Notes: generated from the sequence alone by a model not told the origin. A stretch of 64,000 nucleotides of DNA from Pontibacter populi (GCF_019336435.1 NZ_JAHWXQ010000001.1:1-64000), one strand, 5' to 3'. Positions 17,485 through 27,807 are shown, counted from the first letter of the stretch. Translations and numbers: made by a program.

Positions 17485-20400
17485 TTACAGGTTAACATTT
17501 AGGCCCAGAGAGAAAACTCTTGGTCTTGGGTACAGCGAATAATCTATACCTGTGCCCAGTTCAGGATCCAGACCGTTATAGTTTGTGATCGTGAACACGT
17601 TCTGCACATTTGCTGTTGCTCTCAGACCCACCTTATCACCGATGATATTACCGAAATTGTATCCCAGGCTGATGTTATCCATGCGCAGGAATGATGCATT
17701 CTCGATGTAGTAATCAGAGAAGTACTGATTGGTACCAAAGCCGGTTTCCAATACATTATCGGATACGTTGTTCAGGTAGTTTGCAAAAGAGAATGATTGT
17801 CTTGCACCAAGGTTTGAGTACACGTTGTTATAAACGTAGTTGTTAAAGTTACCACGCAGCACCATGCTCAGATCCCAGTTGCCATAGTTTACCTGTGTGT
17901 TAAAGCCAAGGGTAAAGTCTGCAGCCGGCTTTTTAAACAGATATCTGTCATCCGGGCTAATGGTGCCATCACCGTTTGTATCAGCATACAGTCCTTCAAC
18001 AGGATTTCCTTTTTCATCATATACCTGCTTGTATACAAAGAAGGTATAAGGAGCATAACCAACAGCAAATTTCTGGATATTGTTACCTGTACCACCTGTA
18101 ATACCGCCAACATCATAACCAGCAAAATCAGGGTTATCTACTTTGCTCAGGTTTGTTATTTTCTGATCGATCAGGGTACCGTTAACACCAATGTTCCAGG
18201 TTAACTTTGTATTGCTTATGGCTTCAAAGTTCAGGGCAACTTCCAGACCTTTGGTTTCCATGTTACCTACGTTTGTAAATAAACGGTTTGTAAGGTTGGT
18301 ACCGGCTGCAACTGTAATCTGAGCTAACAGATCTTTTGTGTCTTTAAAGAAATAGTCTACGCTACCTGTTAGACGGTTATTAGCAAAACCAAAGTCTAAA
18401 CCAGCATTAAATGTTGCTGTCTCCTCCCACTTAATGTTCTCATCATATCCTTCTGCACGGAAAGTTGGGAAGAAAGTGTCCCCGAACTGGTATTGAGCAG
18501 AATTATCTGCTCTGCTATAGCGGGCAAGGTAAGGGAAATAGCTAAGCCCGATATCCTGCTGACCAGTAATACCGTAGCCAACACGCAGTTTCAGATCAGA
18601 TAATACATTCACGTTCTGAAGGAATGCCTCTTCGCCCAGTCTCCAGGCAAATGCCAGCGCAGGGAACACGCCCCAACGGTTATCTTCTGAGAACCTGGTA
18701 GAGCCATCGTAACGCACAGTACCTGTTAAAATATAACGGTCCATGAACGTATAGTTCAGCCTGCCGAAGTAAGACTTAAGGCGATACTGTGAATGAGACG
18801 GTATGTAATCCGGTTCCTGGCCCAGTGGTGCACCGGTTTCGTTGTTACGGAATGCAAAGTCCGGTGACTCAGAAATAAACTCCTGGAAAGAGTAACCAGC
18901 TGTTGCATCCACACGGCTCTTTATAGAAGTGTATTCCTTCTGGTAGTTCAGGTAGAAGTCAGCCAGGTTGTTTTCTTTTTCCTGTGCATACTCTGAAATT
19001 GTCTCAACTTTCCACTGGTTAGGTGAATGGTTAGCATCCGTAAGCACATTGCCTTCACTGTCTGAGCGGTCTGTACCTATGTTCAGGTTTGCTCTTAACT
19101 CTGGCAGGAAATGGAATTTATAGTCTAGCTGCACATTACCTAACCATCTGTTTGCTTCACCTTTATCGTGGCGCTGATTTAATAAGCTTAGCGGGTTAGT
19201 CGGAGCCAGTGTATTGAATACGCCATCTTTCTCCCATTGGAAGAAACCACCGTTTCTGGTGCTACCAGAGTATACAGGTCTGGTTGGGTCATAAATAATA
19301 GCTGCACCTATAGCACCTTCGTTGGCGAACACACTGTTTGTCCTTGCACCCTTAAAGTTCACGTTCGCTGTCAGGTGGTCATCCAGGAAGCTTGGGTTTA
19401 AACTCACACCGAGTGTGGTTCTCTCGAAGTTAGAGGTCTTTAATATACCATCCTGGTTCAGGTAACCAACAGAAACACGGTAAGGTATAGAATTAACAGC
19501 TCCGCTTACGCTGAGGTTATTATCTGCAGTGTAAGCATTTCTGTAGATCTGATCCTGCCAGTCGGTATTATAGCCGCCAAGCAGTGCTTTTTGTTCTGCA
19601 TTGCCATACTTATTTACCAGCGCTCTGTACTCGTCGCCGTTAAGTACATCAACAGTGTTCGGAACAGTTGAGAGTGAATGTTGTGTGCTGAAGTTAACAC
19701 TCATTTTCTGGCCGGCCGTACCTTTTTTAGTAGTAATGATAATTACACCGTTAGAAGCACGTGAACCATAGATAGCCGTAGCAGAGGCATCCTTCAGGAT
19801 GTTGAATGAAGCGATATCATTCGGGTTGATCATCGAAAGTGCATTGGCAGATCCGGAGATAGCACCGTTTTCAACAGGCACGCCATCTATAACTATAAGC
19901 GGATCGTTGGTGGCATTAAGAGATGAACCACCACGGATACGGATAGTGCTTCCTGATCCAGGTGCACCACTGTTTGATGTGATCTGAACACCAGCTACTT
20001 TACCCTGAATAAGTTGCTCCGGGGTAGTAACCTGGCCTTTCACAAAATCATCAGAGCTAACTGTTTCAACAGAACCGGTTACATCGCTCTTTTTTTGCGT
20101 ACCATAACCAACCACCACTATCTCATCAAGTGTTTTTGTATCTGGCTGCAGGCTTACGTTAAATGTTGTCTGTCCACCGATTGCTACTTCTTGTGTGGTA
20201 TAACCAATAAACGAAAGTATCAGTGTACCCTGAGACTCCGGAACAGTTAGCGAGAAGTTACCATTAATATCTGTTGATGTACCTTTTGTAGTTCCTTTCA
20301 GCACTACAGTTACACCTGGCAGGCCCTCCCCGTTTTCATTAACCACTTTTCCTTTTAGTGTTACCCCCTGCTGTTTACCAGGTGCCGTGTAACTGCTTTC

Positions 20401-20526
20401 TGCTTTGTAAGCGGCAACAGCGTCTGTGCCCCCTGCATTAGCAGCATTTGCATTACCTGTCATGTACAGGCAACATAAAGCCACAGTTAAGCCAAAGCTC
20501 ATCCGTCTTTTAGACTTGTCTCGCAT
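17485..20526 (-). CDS. susC: SusC/RagA-family TonB-linked outer-membrane transporter
   Basis: The protein has 1,013 aa. A signal peptide (about 1-28) leads to a carboxypeptidase-regulatory-like domain (about 53-130, VTLKGKVVNENGEGLPGVTV), the Ton box region DEIVVVGYGTQ (about 135-145), a plug domain (about 150-265, IRIRGGSSLNATNDPLIVIDG) and a beta-barrel ending in FSLGLNVNL with a C-terminal Leu. It imports bound oligosaccharides into the periplasm using TonB energy. It is first in the susC-susD-susE unit. There is no anti-sigma STN domain, so control is probably by a separate regulator rather than an ECF sigma pair. Confidence 0.97.
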   Translation of the reverse strand: MRDKSKRRMSFGLTVALCCLYMTGNANAANAGGTDAVAAYKAESSYTAPGKQQGVTLKGKVVNENGEGLPGVTVVLKGTTKGTSTDINGNFSLTVPESQGTLILSFIGYTTQEVAIGGQTTFNVSLQPDTKTLDEIVVVGYGTQKKSDVTGSVETVSSDDFVKGQVTTPEQLIQGKVAGVQITSNSGAPGSGSTIRIRGGSSLNATNDPLIVIDGVPVENGAISGSANALSMINPNDIASFNILKDASATAIYGSRASNGVIIITTKKGTAGQKMSVNFSTQHSLSTVPNTVDVLNGDEYRALVNKYGNAEQKALLGGYNTDWQDQIYRNAYTADNNLSVSGAVNSIPYRVSVGYLNQDGILKTSNFERTTLGVSLNPSFLDDHLTANVNFKGARTNSVFANEGAIGAAIIYDPTRPVYSGSTRNGGFFQWEKDGVFNTLAPTNPLSLLNQRHDKGEANRWLGNVQLDYKFHFLPELRANLNIGTDRSDSEGNVLTDANHSPNQWKVETISEYAQEKENNLADFYLNYQKEYTSIKSRVDATAGYSFQEFISESPDFAFRNNETGAPLGQEPDYIPSHSQYRLKSYFGRLNYTFMDRYILTGTVRYDGSTRFSEDNRWGVFPALAFAWRLGEEAFLQNVNVLSDLKLRVGYGITGQQDIGLSYFPYLARYSRADNSAQYQFGDTFFPTFRAEGYDENIKWEETATFNAGLDFGFANNRLTGSVDYFFKDTKDLLAQITVAAGTNLTNRLFTNVGNMETKGLEVALNFEAISNTKLTWNIGVNGTLIDQKITNLSKVDNPDFAGYDVGGITGGTGNNIQKFAVGYAPYTFFVYKQVYDEKGNPVEGLYADTNGDGTISPDDRYLFKKPAADFTLGFNTQVNYGNWDLSMVLRGNFNNYVYNNVYSNLGARQSFSFANYLNNVSDNVLETGFGTNQYFSDYYIENASFLRMDNISLGYNFGNIIGDKVGLRATANVQNVFTITNYNGLDPELGTGIDYSLYPRPRVFSLGLNVNL

Positions 20527-20941
20527 AGTTGTTCAATTGAGTAAAAGTTAAATCGATATTAAATAAATAGTGTTTTACTTAGCTGTCAGGCTGGCAAAAA
20601 CACGGGTATTACATGTATTGTTTTTGATTGTATCAGTTTTTGGTCCTGTGTTATTACGGGAATAAAAACAAAAGTTGAGGAGCATGCTATTTTTAGTTTA
20701 ATTCAGATATTTTGATTCCGTAAAGTCCTACTTTACCCGGTATTCCTCTCATGCTAAGTGCGTAAATAATTCTATAAAAAACAAGTAATAATATATAGTT
20801 TTTTATCATTGCCAGTTTTGCCGAAATTTCGTATTACGGCTCATTTCAGAGGAAAAAGCATGCACCTACTACCCTGCAAAAGCCTCTGAAAGCCAATCGG
20901 TCAATATTCCCAAACTATAGTTGGAGAATTGTATTAAAAGT
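20527..20941. other. Upstream region of susC, promoter expected
   Basis: This AT-rich stretch lies between susC and the secreted amylase gene. No ORF is present, and I could not place an exact Bacteroidota promoter (TTTG, about 19 bp, TAnnTTTG). One AACTATAGTT copy lies near 20912. Confidence 0.4.
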
Positions 20942-20988
20942 AAAATCCCCTGGCAGCCGGTAAATTACCAGTCGCTGCCAGGGGATTT
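20942..20988 (-). terminator. Terminator of the secreted GH13 amylase gene
   Basis: A 15-bp stem (AAATCCCCTGGCAGC with GCTGCCAGGGGATTT) closes a 16-nt loop. It lies 43 bp after the stop codon at 21031, with T/A-rich ends. Confidence 0.8.
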
Positions 20989-21030
20989 GTTGTTATAGCA
21001 GGTTAAGTGCCACTTAAACTATAGTTCGTT

Positions 21031-23847
21031 TTAGTTAAGCTTAACCAGTCGCTTCACCACTTTCCGTTTACCGGCTTCTATTTGTACCAGGTAAACGCCG
21101 GCAGCTACATTCCGCAGGTCCATTGACTGCCTGAAGGATTGCTGATGCTTTTTAAACTTAACTGTGCGCAACACGTGTCCTGTAATATCTGTCACCTGCA
21201 CCGAAACATCACCTCTGTAGTCGTCTGTAAACTCCAGTTGGGCAATGTGTTGGGTCGGGTTCGGATAAACCTCTATTCTTTCAGCTAACGGCAACTCGTC
21301 TTCGGCATCAAGCACTACCCCTTTCCATGGCAACAGGTTAGGCTCTGGAGACGGCAGTTTTACAGAAGTATACATCCTGAATTCGCCGGGCTGCAACACC
21401 ATGATCTCGGTAGGATTGGTTATGTTCACGGTTTCACCTGTAAAATGATCGTACCAGGTTCCAGCCAGCGGGAAACCTGCCTGCGGGGTTTGCTGCTTCA
21501 CATCGTAGTTACCAATTATAAACACCGTCATCGAATTGTCAACCAGCGTCAGGCGCTTGATCATGTTCTCTGAGGCCAGGTTAAAATCGGTCGTTCTGAA
21601 AACCGGGTAGTTCTTTTTAAGGTTGATCAGCTCGGCGTAAACTTTGTACAGCTTCATGCGGCTCTCGCTGGCGCGGTAGTTCCAACGGATCGGTTTAGGG
21701 TCGGTGCGGCCAATAGAGTCTATCGACACATCGTAACCCAACTCACCAAACTGCCAGATCATTTTAGGACCTGGTACCGGAATAAAGAAAGCGGCTGCCA
21801 GTTTTGCGCGGTCAAGGGCTGTTTCCAGGTTACGCGTATTATAGTTGCCCGACGAACGGCCGTTCTTCTTCACATCAAACATTATCCGCTCTTCGTCGTG
21901 GCTTTCCATGTACCCGATCAGGTAAGGCGATTTCCAGCCGCGGGTTTTGTAAGAGATATCATCTAAATAAGCATCGTAGCTTTTGGCGAAGTCGCGGTAT
22001 TCGTGGTTTATGTTGCCCCAGAACATCATGCCATAGTTGGCCAGCTCTTTCTCTTCGGTGTTGTCTGCAAAGTGCTCCAGAATAACGTACGCCGTTTTGT
22101 CGTAGCTCCTGATCTCGTCGTAAATGCGTTTCCAGGTGGCTACACGGCCGGCATCATACGCGCTCCAGGCACCCACATTGGTACCACTATTCTTTTGCGT
22201 AAATCCTTTCGAGAGGTCAAAACGGAAACCATCAAACTTAAATTCTTCGAGCCAGTAGCGGTTTACGCGCTCCACAAATGCTTTGGTAGCTTCGCTTTCG
22301 TGGTTAAAGTCAAAGAATACGCTGAACGGGTGTGTGGCCTGCTGGTTCAGGAAAGGGTTGTTGGCAGCCGGGCGGTCGCCATCGCGATATAGTTGCATGT
22401 ACGGAAATTCCCAGTCAGCCTGGTTGAGCACCATATCCAGAATTACAGCTATGCCCATTTCATGCGCTTTGTCTATAAAGGCTTTCAACTGGTTGGCCGT
22501 ACCGTACGCTTTATCCGGCGCGAAATAGAAATTGGGGTTATAGCCCCACGAAATGTTCCCTGAAAACTCCATGATCGGCATCAGCTCAATAGCATTAACA
22601 CCAAGTGTTTTAAGGTAAGTCAGCGTATCAGCCAGTGTTTCATAGTTCTGTGTTGCCAGGAAATCGCGCAGCAGCAGTTCGTACACTACCAACGTATCGG
22701 CAGCAGGTCTTTTAAAATCCTTTACTTTCCAGTTATAGGTTGGCTGGTTGGTCTGCAGAACAGATACAATACCTTTTGCGCCTGTCGGGTAAGGTTTCAA
22801 GCGCGGGTAGTTGGCCGCTGTCAGGTATTTGTCGTTATTCGGGTCGAGGATCTTGTGCGTGTAAGGATCAGCAACGGCTATAGTTCCGTCTACCAGGTAT
22901 TGGTACGCGATCTCCTTGCCTGTCTCCAGCCCGTCAATTTCAACCCAGTAGCGGTTGCCATCCGGCGTGCGCTTCATCAGGTATTCGGGCAGGGCCTCCC
23001 AGTTGCTGAACTCTCCTATGGCGTAAACAAACTTCTTATTCGGGGCAAACAGGGTTAATAACGCTTTATCAGGGCCAGTATACACTACACCGTCTTTTGC
23101 GTTGGCTGGCAGTTGCGCCACCGGCGGAACCGGGCGGTTAGTGAAGAAAAAAGTATCGGTAGCAGATTCGGTACCAAGCGTTGCTTCAAAAACCACCGTT
23201 CTTCTAAGCCCGGTTTCGGTGCCTGTATTTAAACTATAGATCAGCGAGTCTTTATCTGTTTGGGTGTAAACAATGGTATTGTCAACTTTAAGCCTAAGGT
23301 TGGCATCTACGGAAGTATAAGCTTTTACCGGAATGGTTGTATTGGCATCTGTAAAAAAGGCTTTCTCTGATGGCGAGACAAATGCGCCAACTATACCGGT
23401 TGCCGGGTAAAGCGACACATAAAAGTTCTCGGTCTGGGCCGTACCAGTTGCGTTTTTAAGCAACAGCCCCAGTTTACGGATTGGCGTGCCGGCCGGTACG
23501 CCATAGTATGTGCGTGGCGTAAGCGTGATAGACCAGCGGTTATTGCCCAGGTAGGTCATTTTACCGGGTGTGAATGGCGCTGCCCAGTTTGTTTGCCCTG
23601 CAGGCTCATATTTAAAGGCATCCGCATCTGCGTCTGTAGAGCCGGCTCCTGACCAAAGGTAAATGTCGTTCGGGGTATTGATGAGGCTGGCAGCACGGGA
23701 ATCTTTTGCTTTGCTGATGTCGAAGATCAGCGTAACGGGCTTTTCAGAAGTTGGCAGCACCGGCTTAACGGTAACAACCTGCGCGGCTACGGGCAGGCAT
23801 ACAAAAAAGCTAATAACAAGGATAAGAACGGCGTAAAGTTGTCGCAT
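21031..23847 (-). CDS. Secreted GH13 amylase/pullulanase-type enzyme with T9SS sorting domain
   Basis: The protein has 938 aa, with a type I signal peptide ending at VAAQ (about 22). N-terminal beta-domains (about 25-240) are followed by a CBM48-like module (about 255-345, TLFAPNKKFVYAIGEFSNWE). The GH13 barrel (about 385-770) has GFRFDLSKG-type region II (FRFD, nucleophile Asp544), VILEHF (Glu591) and MESHDEER (His650, Asp651). Region I reads LDMVLNQ: the normally conserved His is Gln476. The last 75 residues (VYPNPTQ... to a basic C-terminus) form a type A T9SS sorting domain, so the enzyme is secreted or attached to the surface. It probably makes the first cuts in starch or pullulan. It is transcribed alone. 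Confidence 0.92.
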   Translation of the reverse strand: MRQLYAVLILVISFFVCLPVAAQVVTVKPVLPTSEKPVTLIFDISKAKDSRAASLINTPNDIYLWSGAGSTDADADAFKYEPAGQTNWAAPFTPGKMTYLGNNRWSITLTPRTYYGVPAGTPIRKLGLLLKNATGTAQTENFYVSLYPATGIVGAFVSPSEKAFFTDANTTIPVKAYTSVDANLRLKVDNTIVYTQTDKDSLIYSLNTGTETGLRRTVVFEATLGTESATDTFFFTNRPVPPVAQLPANAKDGVVYTGPDKALLTLFAPNKKFVYAIGEFSNWEALPEYLMKRTPDGNRYWVEIDGLETGKEIAYQYLVDGTIAVADPYTHKILDPNNDKYLTAANYPRLKPYPTGAKGIVSVLQTNQPTYNWKVKDFKRPAADTLVVYELLLRDFLATQNYETLADTLTYLKTLGVNAIELMPIMEFSGNISWGYNPNFYFAPDKAYGTANQLKAFIDKAHEMGIAVILDMVLNQADWEFPYMQLYRDGDRPAANNPFLNQQATHPFSVFFDFNHESEATKAFVERVNRYWLEEFKFDGFRFDLSKGFTQKNSGTNVGAWSAYDAGRVATWKRIYDEIRSYDKTAYVILEHFADNTEEKELANYGMMFWGNINHEYRDFAKSYDAYLDDISYKTRGWKSPYLIGYMESHDEERIMFDVKKNGRSSGNYNTRNLETALDRAKLAAAFFIPVPGPKMIWQFGELGYDVSIDSIGRTDPKPIRWNYRASESRMKLYKVYAELINLKKNYPVFRTTDFNLASENMIKRLTLVDNSMTVFIIGNYDVKQQTPQAGFPLAGTWYDHFTGETVNITNPTEIMVLQPGEFRMYTSVKLPSPEPNLLPWKGVVLDAEDELPLAERIEVYPNPTQHIAQLEFTDDYRGDVSVQVTDITGHVLRTVKFKKHQQSFRQSMDLRNVAAGVYLVQIEAGKRKVVKRLVKLN

Positions 23848-24262
23848 ATAATAAAGAATATAAACCGATTAAAGTTAAAGATAATCTGGTAAAGAAATTA
23901 AGATATCAGGATTTTCTGATCATAAACTTGTGCTACCCTTTTATGTTTCCAACTCACCCAACTATAAGTATGTGCCCATGTACGGCATGCTCAATAGTTC
24001 GGCACATTTCAGAGCTACTTTATAGTTTGCCATCCGCTACGGCTTTAGCTTGTGTTTAAAATCAAACGTAAGTAGTCAATTCAGACTGAAACTGCGTTAG
24101 CCTGAAAAGTTTTGATAAGAATTTCAACTAACAGGATAGATTTTATATCTTGAGCAACTGTTACGATAACATCAGCTATCGTATAAAACCTGAATACCGC
24201 TTTCAGCGTGTAAAAAGCAAGAAACGAAACTAAACCAACTATAACCTCTACACTTTTACCCC
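23848..24262. other. Divergent promoter region between the secreted amylase and the MFS transporter
   Basis: About 415 bp between two divergently transcribed sugar genes. Both promoters must lie here and shared control is likely. I see no exact promoter consensus and no convincing operator palindrome apart from CTATA-type motifs. Confidence 0.45.
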
Positions 24263-25690
24263 ATGGCCGGAGTTGCACCAACCACCCAAAGTACGCCCGC
24301 TAACGAACAAGTTATGGCTAAAAACTTCACAGGTCCGCTAATCATCGTGACCATGCTTTTCTTTATGTGGGGCTTTATTACCTGCATGAACGATATCCTG
24401 ATACCGAAACTACAGCAGGTATTTGTGCTGCAGCACTGGCAGGCCATGCTTATCCAGACGGCTTTCTTCGGGGCTTACTTTTTTATCTCGCTGCTGTACT
24501 TCATTTTCTCGGTTATCAAAGGCGACCCTATTATGAAGATCGGGTATAAGAACGGTATAATTGTAGGACTTGTAGTTGCCGCAGTAGGTTGTGTACTGTT
24601 CTACCCTGCCGCTGATCTGCAGAGCTATGGCTTTTTCCTGATAGCGCTTTTTGTGCTCGCATCGGGCATAACCATACTACAGATTGCCGCTAACCCTTAC
24701 GTAACAATACTTGGCCCGGCCAGCGGCGCTGCCAGCCGCCTGAACATGACGCAGGCGCTTAACTCATTCGGAACTACGATTGCTCCGCTGATTGGTGGTT
24801 ATCTTATTTTTGAAACGGTAAATACAGTAGCTACAGCTGGTGCGGAGTCGGTTAAAATGCCGTACCTGGGCCTTGCTGCAGCACTTATTGCGATAGCCGT
24901 AATGATAAAGCTTGCCAAACTACCGCACGTAACAGGCGAAGGCAGAATTGTTTCTGACTCCGGCGCGCTGAAGTACCGCCACCTGGTACTGGGCATTGTG
25001 TGTATCTTTATGTATGTGGGTGGCGAAGTAGCGATCGGAAGTACCCTGATCAACTTCTTTAAACTGCCGCACATTGCAGGCCTGACCGAAGCTGAAGGCG
25101 GACATTACCTTGCCTTTTTCTGGGGTGGCGCCATGATCGGTCGTTTCTTTGGAGCGGTTGCTTTGGCTGATTTCAAGAACAACAGCACTAAATACATGAT
25201 TATCGGTGCTATCACAGCCATCGTGTTTACGCTGATGTTCACCATTTATGGTCAGGAGGAAGCTCTGATCGCGCTTGGCATGATCGTGCTGAACTTCCTG
25301 GTGTTGCTGATGGGCAGATTCCTGCCAGGTCGTACGCTGGGTTTCTTCGCATCTGCTGTGATTGTGTTGCTGCTGATCACCATTTTCACAACGGGTTCTG
25401 TGGCCATGTGGTCAGTTATCGCGATCGGTCTGTTCAACTCCATCATGTTCCCTACCATCTTCACGCTGGCAATTAAAGGTCTTGGCGTACATACCAGCCA
25501 GGGTTCTTCGCTGTTGGTTATGGCTATAGTTGGTGGCGCTATTATTCCACCGCTGCAAGGCTATGTAGCCGATGTTACAGGCAACCTGCAGATGTCGTTT
25601 ATTGTGCCGATGATTTGCTACCTGTATATTGTATACTATGGTTTCAGAGGTTCTAAAGTAGAAAAAACAGATCCAAGCGCTGAAGCGTAG
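24263..25690 (+). CDS. Sugar MFS transporter (FucP/GluP-like)
   Basis: The protein has 475 aa with 12 predicted membrane helices. The segment FFMWGFITCMNDILIPKLQ and the motif QIAANPYVTILGP are typical of the fucose/glucose-galactose permease branch of the major facilitator superfamily. It is a proton-linked inner-membrane importer. It lies next to and divergent from the secreted amylase gene, so it likely takes up glucose or maltose made in the periplasm by the locus. A strong terminator follows the stop. A second member of the family is at 34292-35584. Substrate is inferred. Confidence 0.9.
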   Translation: MAGVAPTTQSTPANEQVMAKNFTGPLIIVTMLFFMWGFITCMNDILIPKLQQVFVLQHWQAMLIQTAFFGAYFFISLLYFIFSVIKGDPIMKIGYKNGIIVGLVVAAVGCVLFYPAADLQSYGFFLIALFVLASGITILQIAANPYVTILGPASGAASRLNMTQALNSFGTTIAPLIGGYLIFETVNTVATAGAESVKMPYLGLAAALIAIAVMIKLAKLPHVTGEGRIVSDSGALKYRHLVLGIVCIFMYVGGEVAIGSTLINFFKLPHIAGLTEAEGGHYLAFFWGGAMIGRFFGAVALADFKNNSTKYMIIGAITAIVFTLMFTIYGQEEALIALGMIVLNFLVLLMGRFLPGRTLGFFASAVIVLLLITIFTTGSVAMWSVIAIGLFNSIMFPTIFTLAIKGLGVHTSQGSSLLVMAIVGGAIIPPLQGYVADVTGNLQMSFIVPMICYLYIVYYGFRGSKVEKTDPSAEA

Positions 25691-25714
25691 TCCGGAATCA
25701 TCAATTCAACCTAT

Positions 25715-25757
25715 AAACAGCAAAGGCGCTCTTGTTTAAAGAGCGCCTTTGCTGTTT
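25715..25757 (+). terminator. Strong terminator after the MFS gene
   Basis: Perfect 17-bp arms (AAACAGCAAAGGCGCTC at 25716-25732 and its complement at 25741-25757) with an 8-nt loop lie 26 bp past the stop codon. Confidence 0.9.
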
Positions 25758-25800
25758 ATCGTTGGGCTTCATTCTAATTCGTTGCTGATAGATCTTATTT

Positions 25801-26590
25801 GTTCTATAATTCCCTTTTGTCATTTCGAATGCAGAGAGAAATCTATCTCAGCTTATAGTTGAGATCTCTACAATCCGAACCAAGCCTTTTCTTTCATAGC
25901 CTTCTTTCATCCTGGGAGCTTTACTAACCTATAGTTGTCATAGTTGGCTTTGGTGCCCTCACGGCCGGGAGGCCCCGTCTTTAGGCATCGCGCGGTGTAC
26001 ATTTCCTTTTCTCGTACCTCGAAATGCCTGCGGCACCAGAAATCTACAAGGCGCTCAACCCAAAGACTGACATCAGTTCGATAGCTATAGTTTGTTATAG
26101 TTTGAACCAGTAAGCTTCGAGCTTTACCGTGGTTATCGTTTCGAAGGGACAGGTAAACCTGTCCTATCTTGGTATGTAACTATAGTACTATAGCTTAAAC
26201 TATAGCAATATCAGAATTGTCCCCTTGAGGGGACTACAGGGATGTTAAAACCACAATTATGAAACTGTAGCTAGCAACTATAGCAAAAGCCGAAATTCCC
26301 CTCTTGGGAGGGGCAGGGGTGGGTTAAAACCACGACTATAAACTATACCTGTAACTCTACCAAAGACCGTAAAATCTCCTAGCCTTAGACAAGGAGGGTG
26401 GTTGGACCACCGATACTATAGCACAATATCCAAAGCAACTGCCATACTTGTACCTGCCGGGCCAGTCGAGTTACAAACTCAACACCATAGTTAGACACGG
26501 GTTGCAAACCCGCGCCAGCGGAGAGTACGCAACTATCTCAAAACTCCATCCTGAAAATCCTTAAATCCCGAAAATCCTGATTCAGACAAA
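25801..26590. repeat. Modular non-coding repeat block, copy A
   Basis: About 0.8 kb without a gene, built from short modules. In order they include TCATTTCGA...AGAGAGAAATCTATCTC (about 25819), CTGGGAGCTTTACT and TTGGCTTTGGTGCCCTCACG (25912-25998), GGCGCTCAACCCAAAGACTG (about 26050), the hairpin GGACAGGTAAACCTGTCC (about 26147), TCCCCTCTTGGGAGGGGCAG (about 26297), paired hairpins GAGTTACAAACTC and CGGGTTGCAAACCCG (26468-26515) and AAAATCCTGATTCAGACAA (about 26571). The same modules, in nearly the same order, recur in inverted orientation at 33421-34160. Many CTATAG motifs lie between modules. The rest of the gap to 26826 shows nothing recognisable. Confidence 0.85.
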
Positions 26591-26826
26591 ACTCCTTCGC
26601 CTCTTTAAAAATGAAACTTGAGCAAAAGCGGCAAAACAGCAACTTTAAAACTTATAATCTAATACACCAAAGACAGAAAGTACATCTCCCATTTGCATGT
26701 GCTACGTGTTATTAAAAGCAGCAGCTTGGTTTAAGGAAAATCAGAAAACATATTAAATATCTTTCATGCGTCTTTTGTACATTCGCCGCGTCTATAGTTC
26801 AACTATATTTTAGCCAAAAACCTACT

Positions 26827-27738
26827 ATGAAAAATTACCTCTTTGCCTTTTTTATGTTCCTGTTTATAGTTGCTTCGGGCAGCGTGCAGGCACAGAACAG
26901 AAATTTCTACTTCACAACTTCCGATTCGGTGCAACTATACGTTCGGGTGGCGGGTCAGGGAAAACCATGCGTGTTTATACATGGCGGACCAGGCTCGTGG
27001 CCCAAATACTATTATGCCTTAGGCGGCAATGTAACCGAGCAGGACATGACCATGATTTACGTGGATCAGCGTGGCAGTGGCCGTTCGGGTGGCGATAGCA
27101 GCACCAACTACTCGCTAGCCCGTGTTGTCAAAGACCTGGAAGAATTACGGGCATACCTGGGCTATGAAAAATGGATCCTGATGCCGCACTCCTTCGGCGG
27201 AACGATAGCTACCGAGTACATTTACAGCCATCCGAACCGTGTACTGGCAACCATTTACGTAAACACCACTCTTAACTTAGACTATGCCAAATCGAATGGT
27301 ATAACACAGGCTGCGCGCATTTTAAATGCACCCGAATCAGAATTTCTAAAACCAGGGGTAAGTAAAACGCAGGCTTTTGGAGCGGTTTGGGGGAAACTGA
27401 ACGAGAAAGACCTGGCTTATAAAATGATGTACCGCGACAAAACACAGTTCCAGGAAATGGCCGCCGTGATGGATACAACGCTAAACTGGCACTTTGGCAG
27501 CAACGTCTGGAACTACCCGGAATACGAGCAGGACTTCACGCTTAAAACAGCTGCTATAAATGTGCCTGCCCTGGTTTTTACCGGCAAATACGATTACTCC
27601 ATCGGCCCCGAGCACTATAAGTCTTTCCAGTTCCCGAAGGCAACCTACCGTGTTATGAACACCGGTCACTGCCCGTACCAGGAACAACCTGAAGCATTCA
27701 GAAAACACATCCGTAAGTTCCTGGCCAAACTAGATTAG
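26827..27738 (+). CDS. Secreted alpha/beta hydrolase, proline-iminopeptidase (S33) like
   Basis: The protein has 303 aa with a signal peptide ending at VQAQ (about 23), so it is exported. FIHGGPGSW (HGGPG at 52-56) is the oxyanion-hole motif of the prolyl aminopeptidase branch. YVDQRGSGRSGG follows. The nucleophile elbow reads MPHSFGGT with Ser122. The acid is probably the Asp in TGKYDYSIG and the base the His in NTGHCPYQ. The first position of the usual GxSxG is Pro rather than Gly. The substrate could be an N-terminal proline peptide or another small ester or amide. It is monocistronic, followed by an unusually long terminator-like inverted repeat. Confidence 0.85.
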   Translation: MKNYLFAFFMFLFIVASGSVQAQNRNFYFTTSDSVQLYVRVAGQGKPCVFIHGGPGSWPKYYYALGGNVTEQDMTMIYVDQRGSGRSGGDSSTNYSLARVVKDLEELRAYLGYEKWILMPHSFGGTIATEYIYSHPNRVLATIYVNTTLNLDYAKSNGITQAARILNAPESEFLKPGVSKTQAFGAVWGKLNEKDLAYKMMYRDKTQFQEMAAVMDTTLNWHFGSNVWNYPEYEQDFTLKTAAINVPALVFTGKYDYSIGPEHYKSFQFPKATYRVMNTGHCPYQEQPEAFRKHIRKFLAKLD

Positions 27739-27740
27739 GA

Positions 27741-27807
27741 AACTATAGATTAACGATAAAAGCCATACAGCTACACGTTGTATGGCTTTTATCGTTAATC
27801 TATAGTT
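27741..27807. terminator. Exceptionally long perfect inverted repeat (29-bp arms) acting as terminator
   Basis: The arms 27741-27769 and 27779-27807 are exact complements with a 9-nt loop. Each arm begins with the iterated motif (AACTATAG...). It starts 3 bp after the hydrolase stop codon. A minimal terminator core, AAAGCCATACA/TGTATGGCTTT, appears extended outward. Confidence 0.85.
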
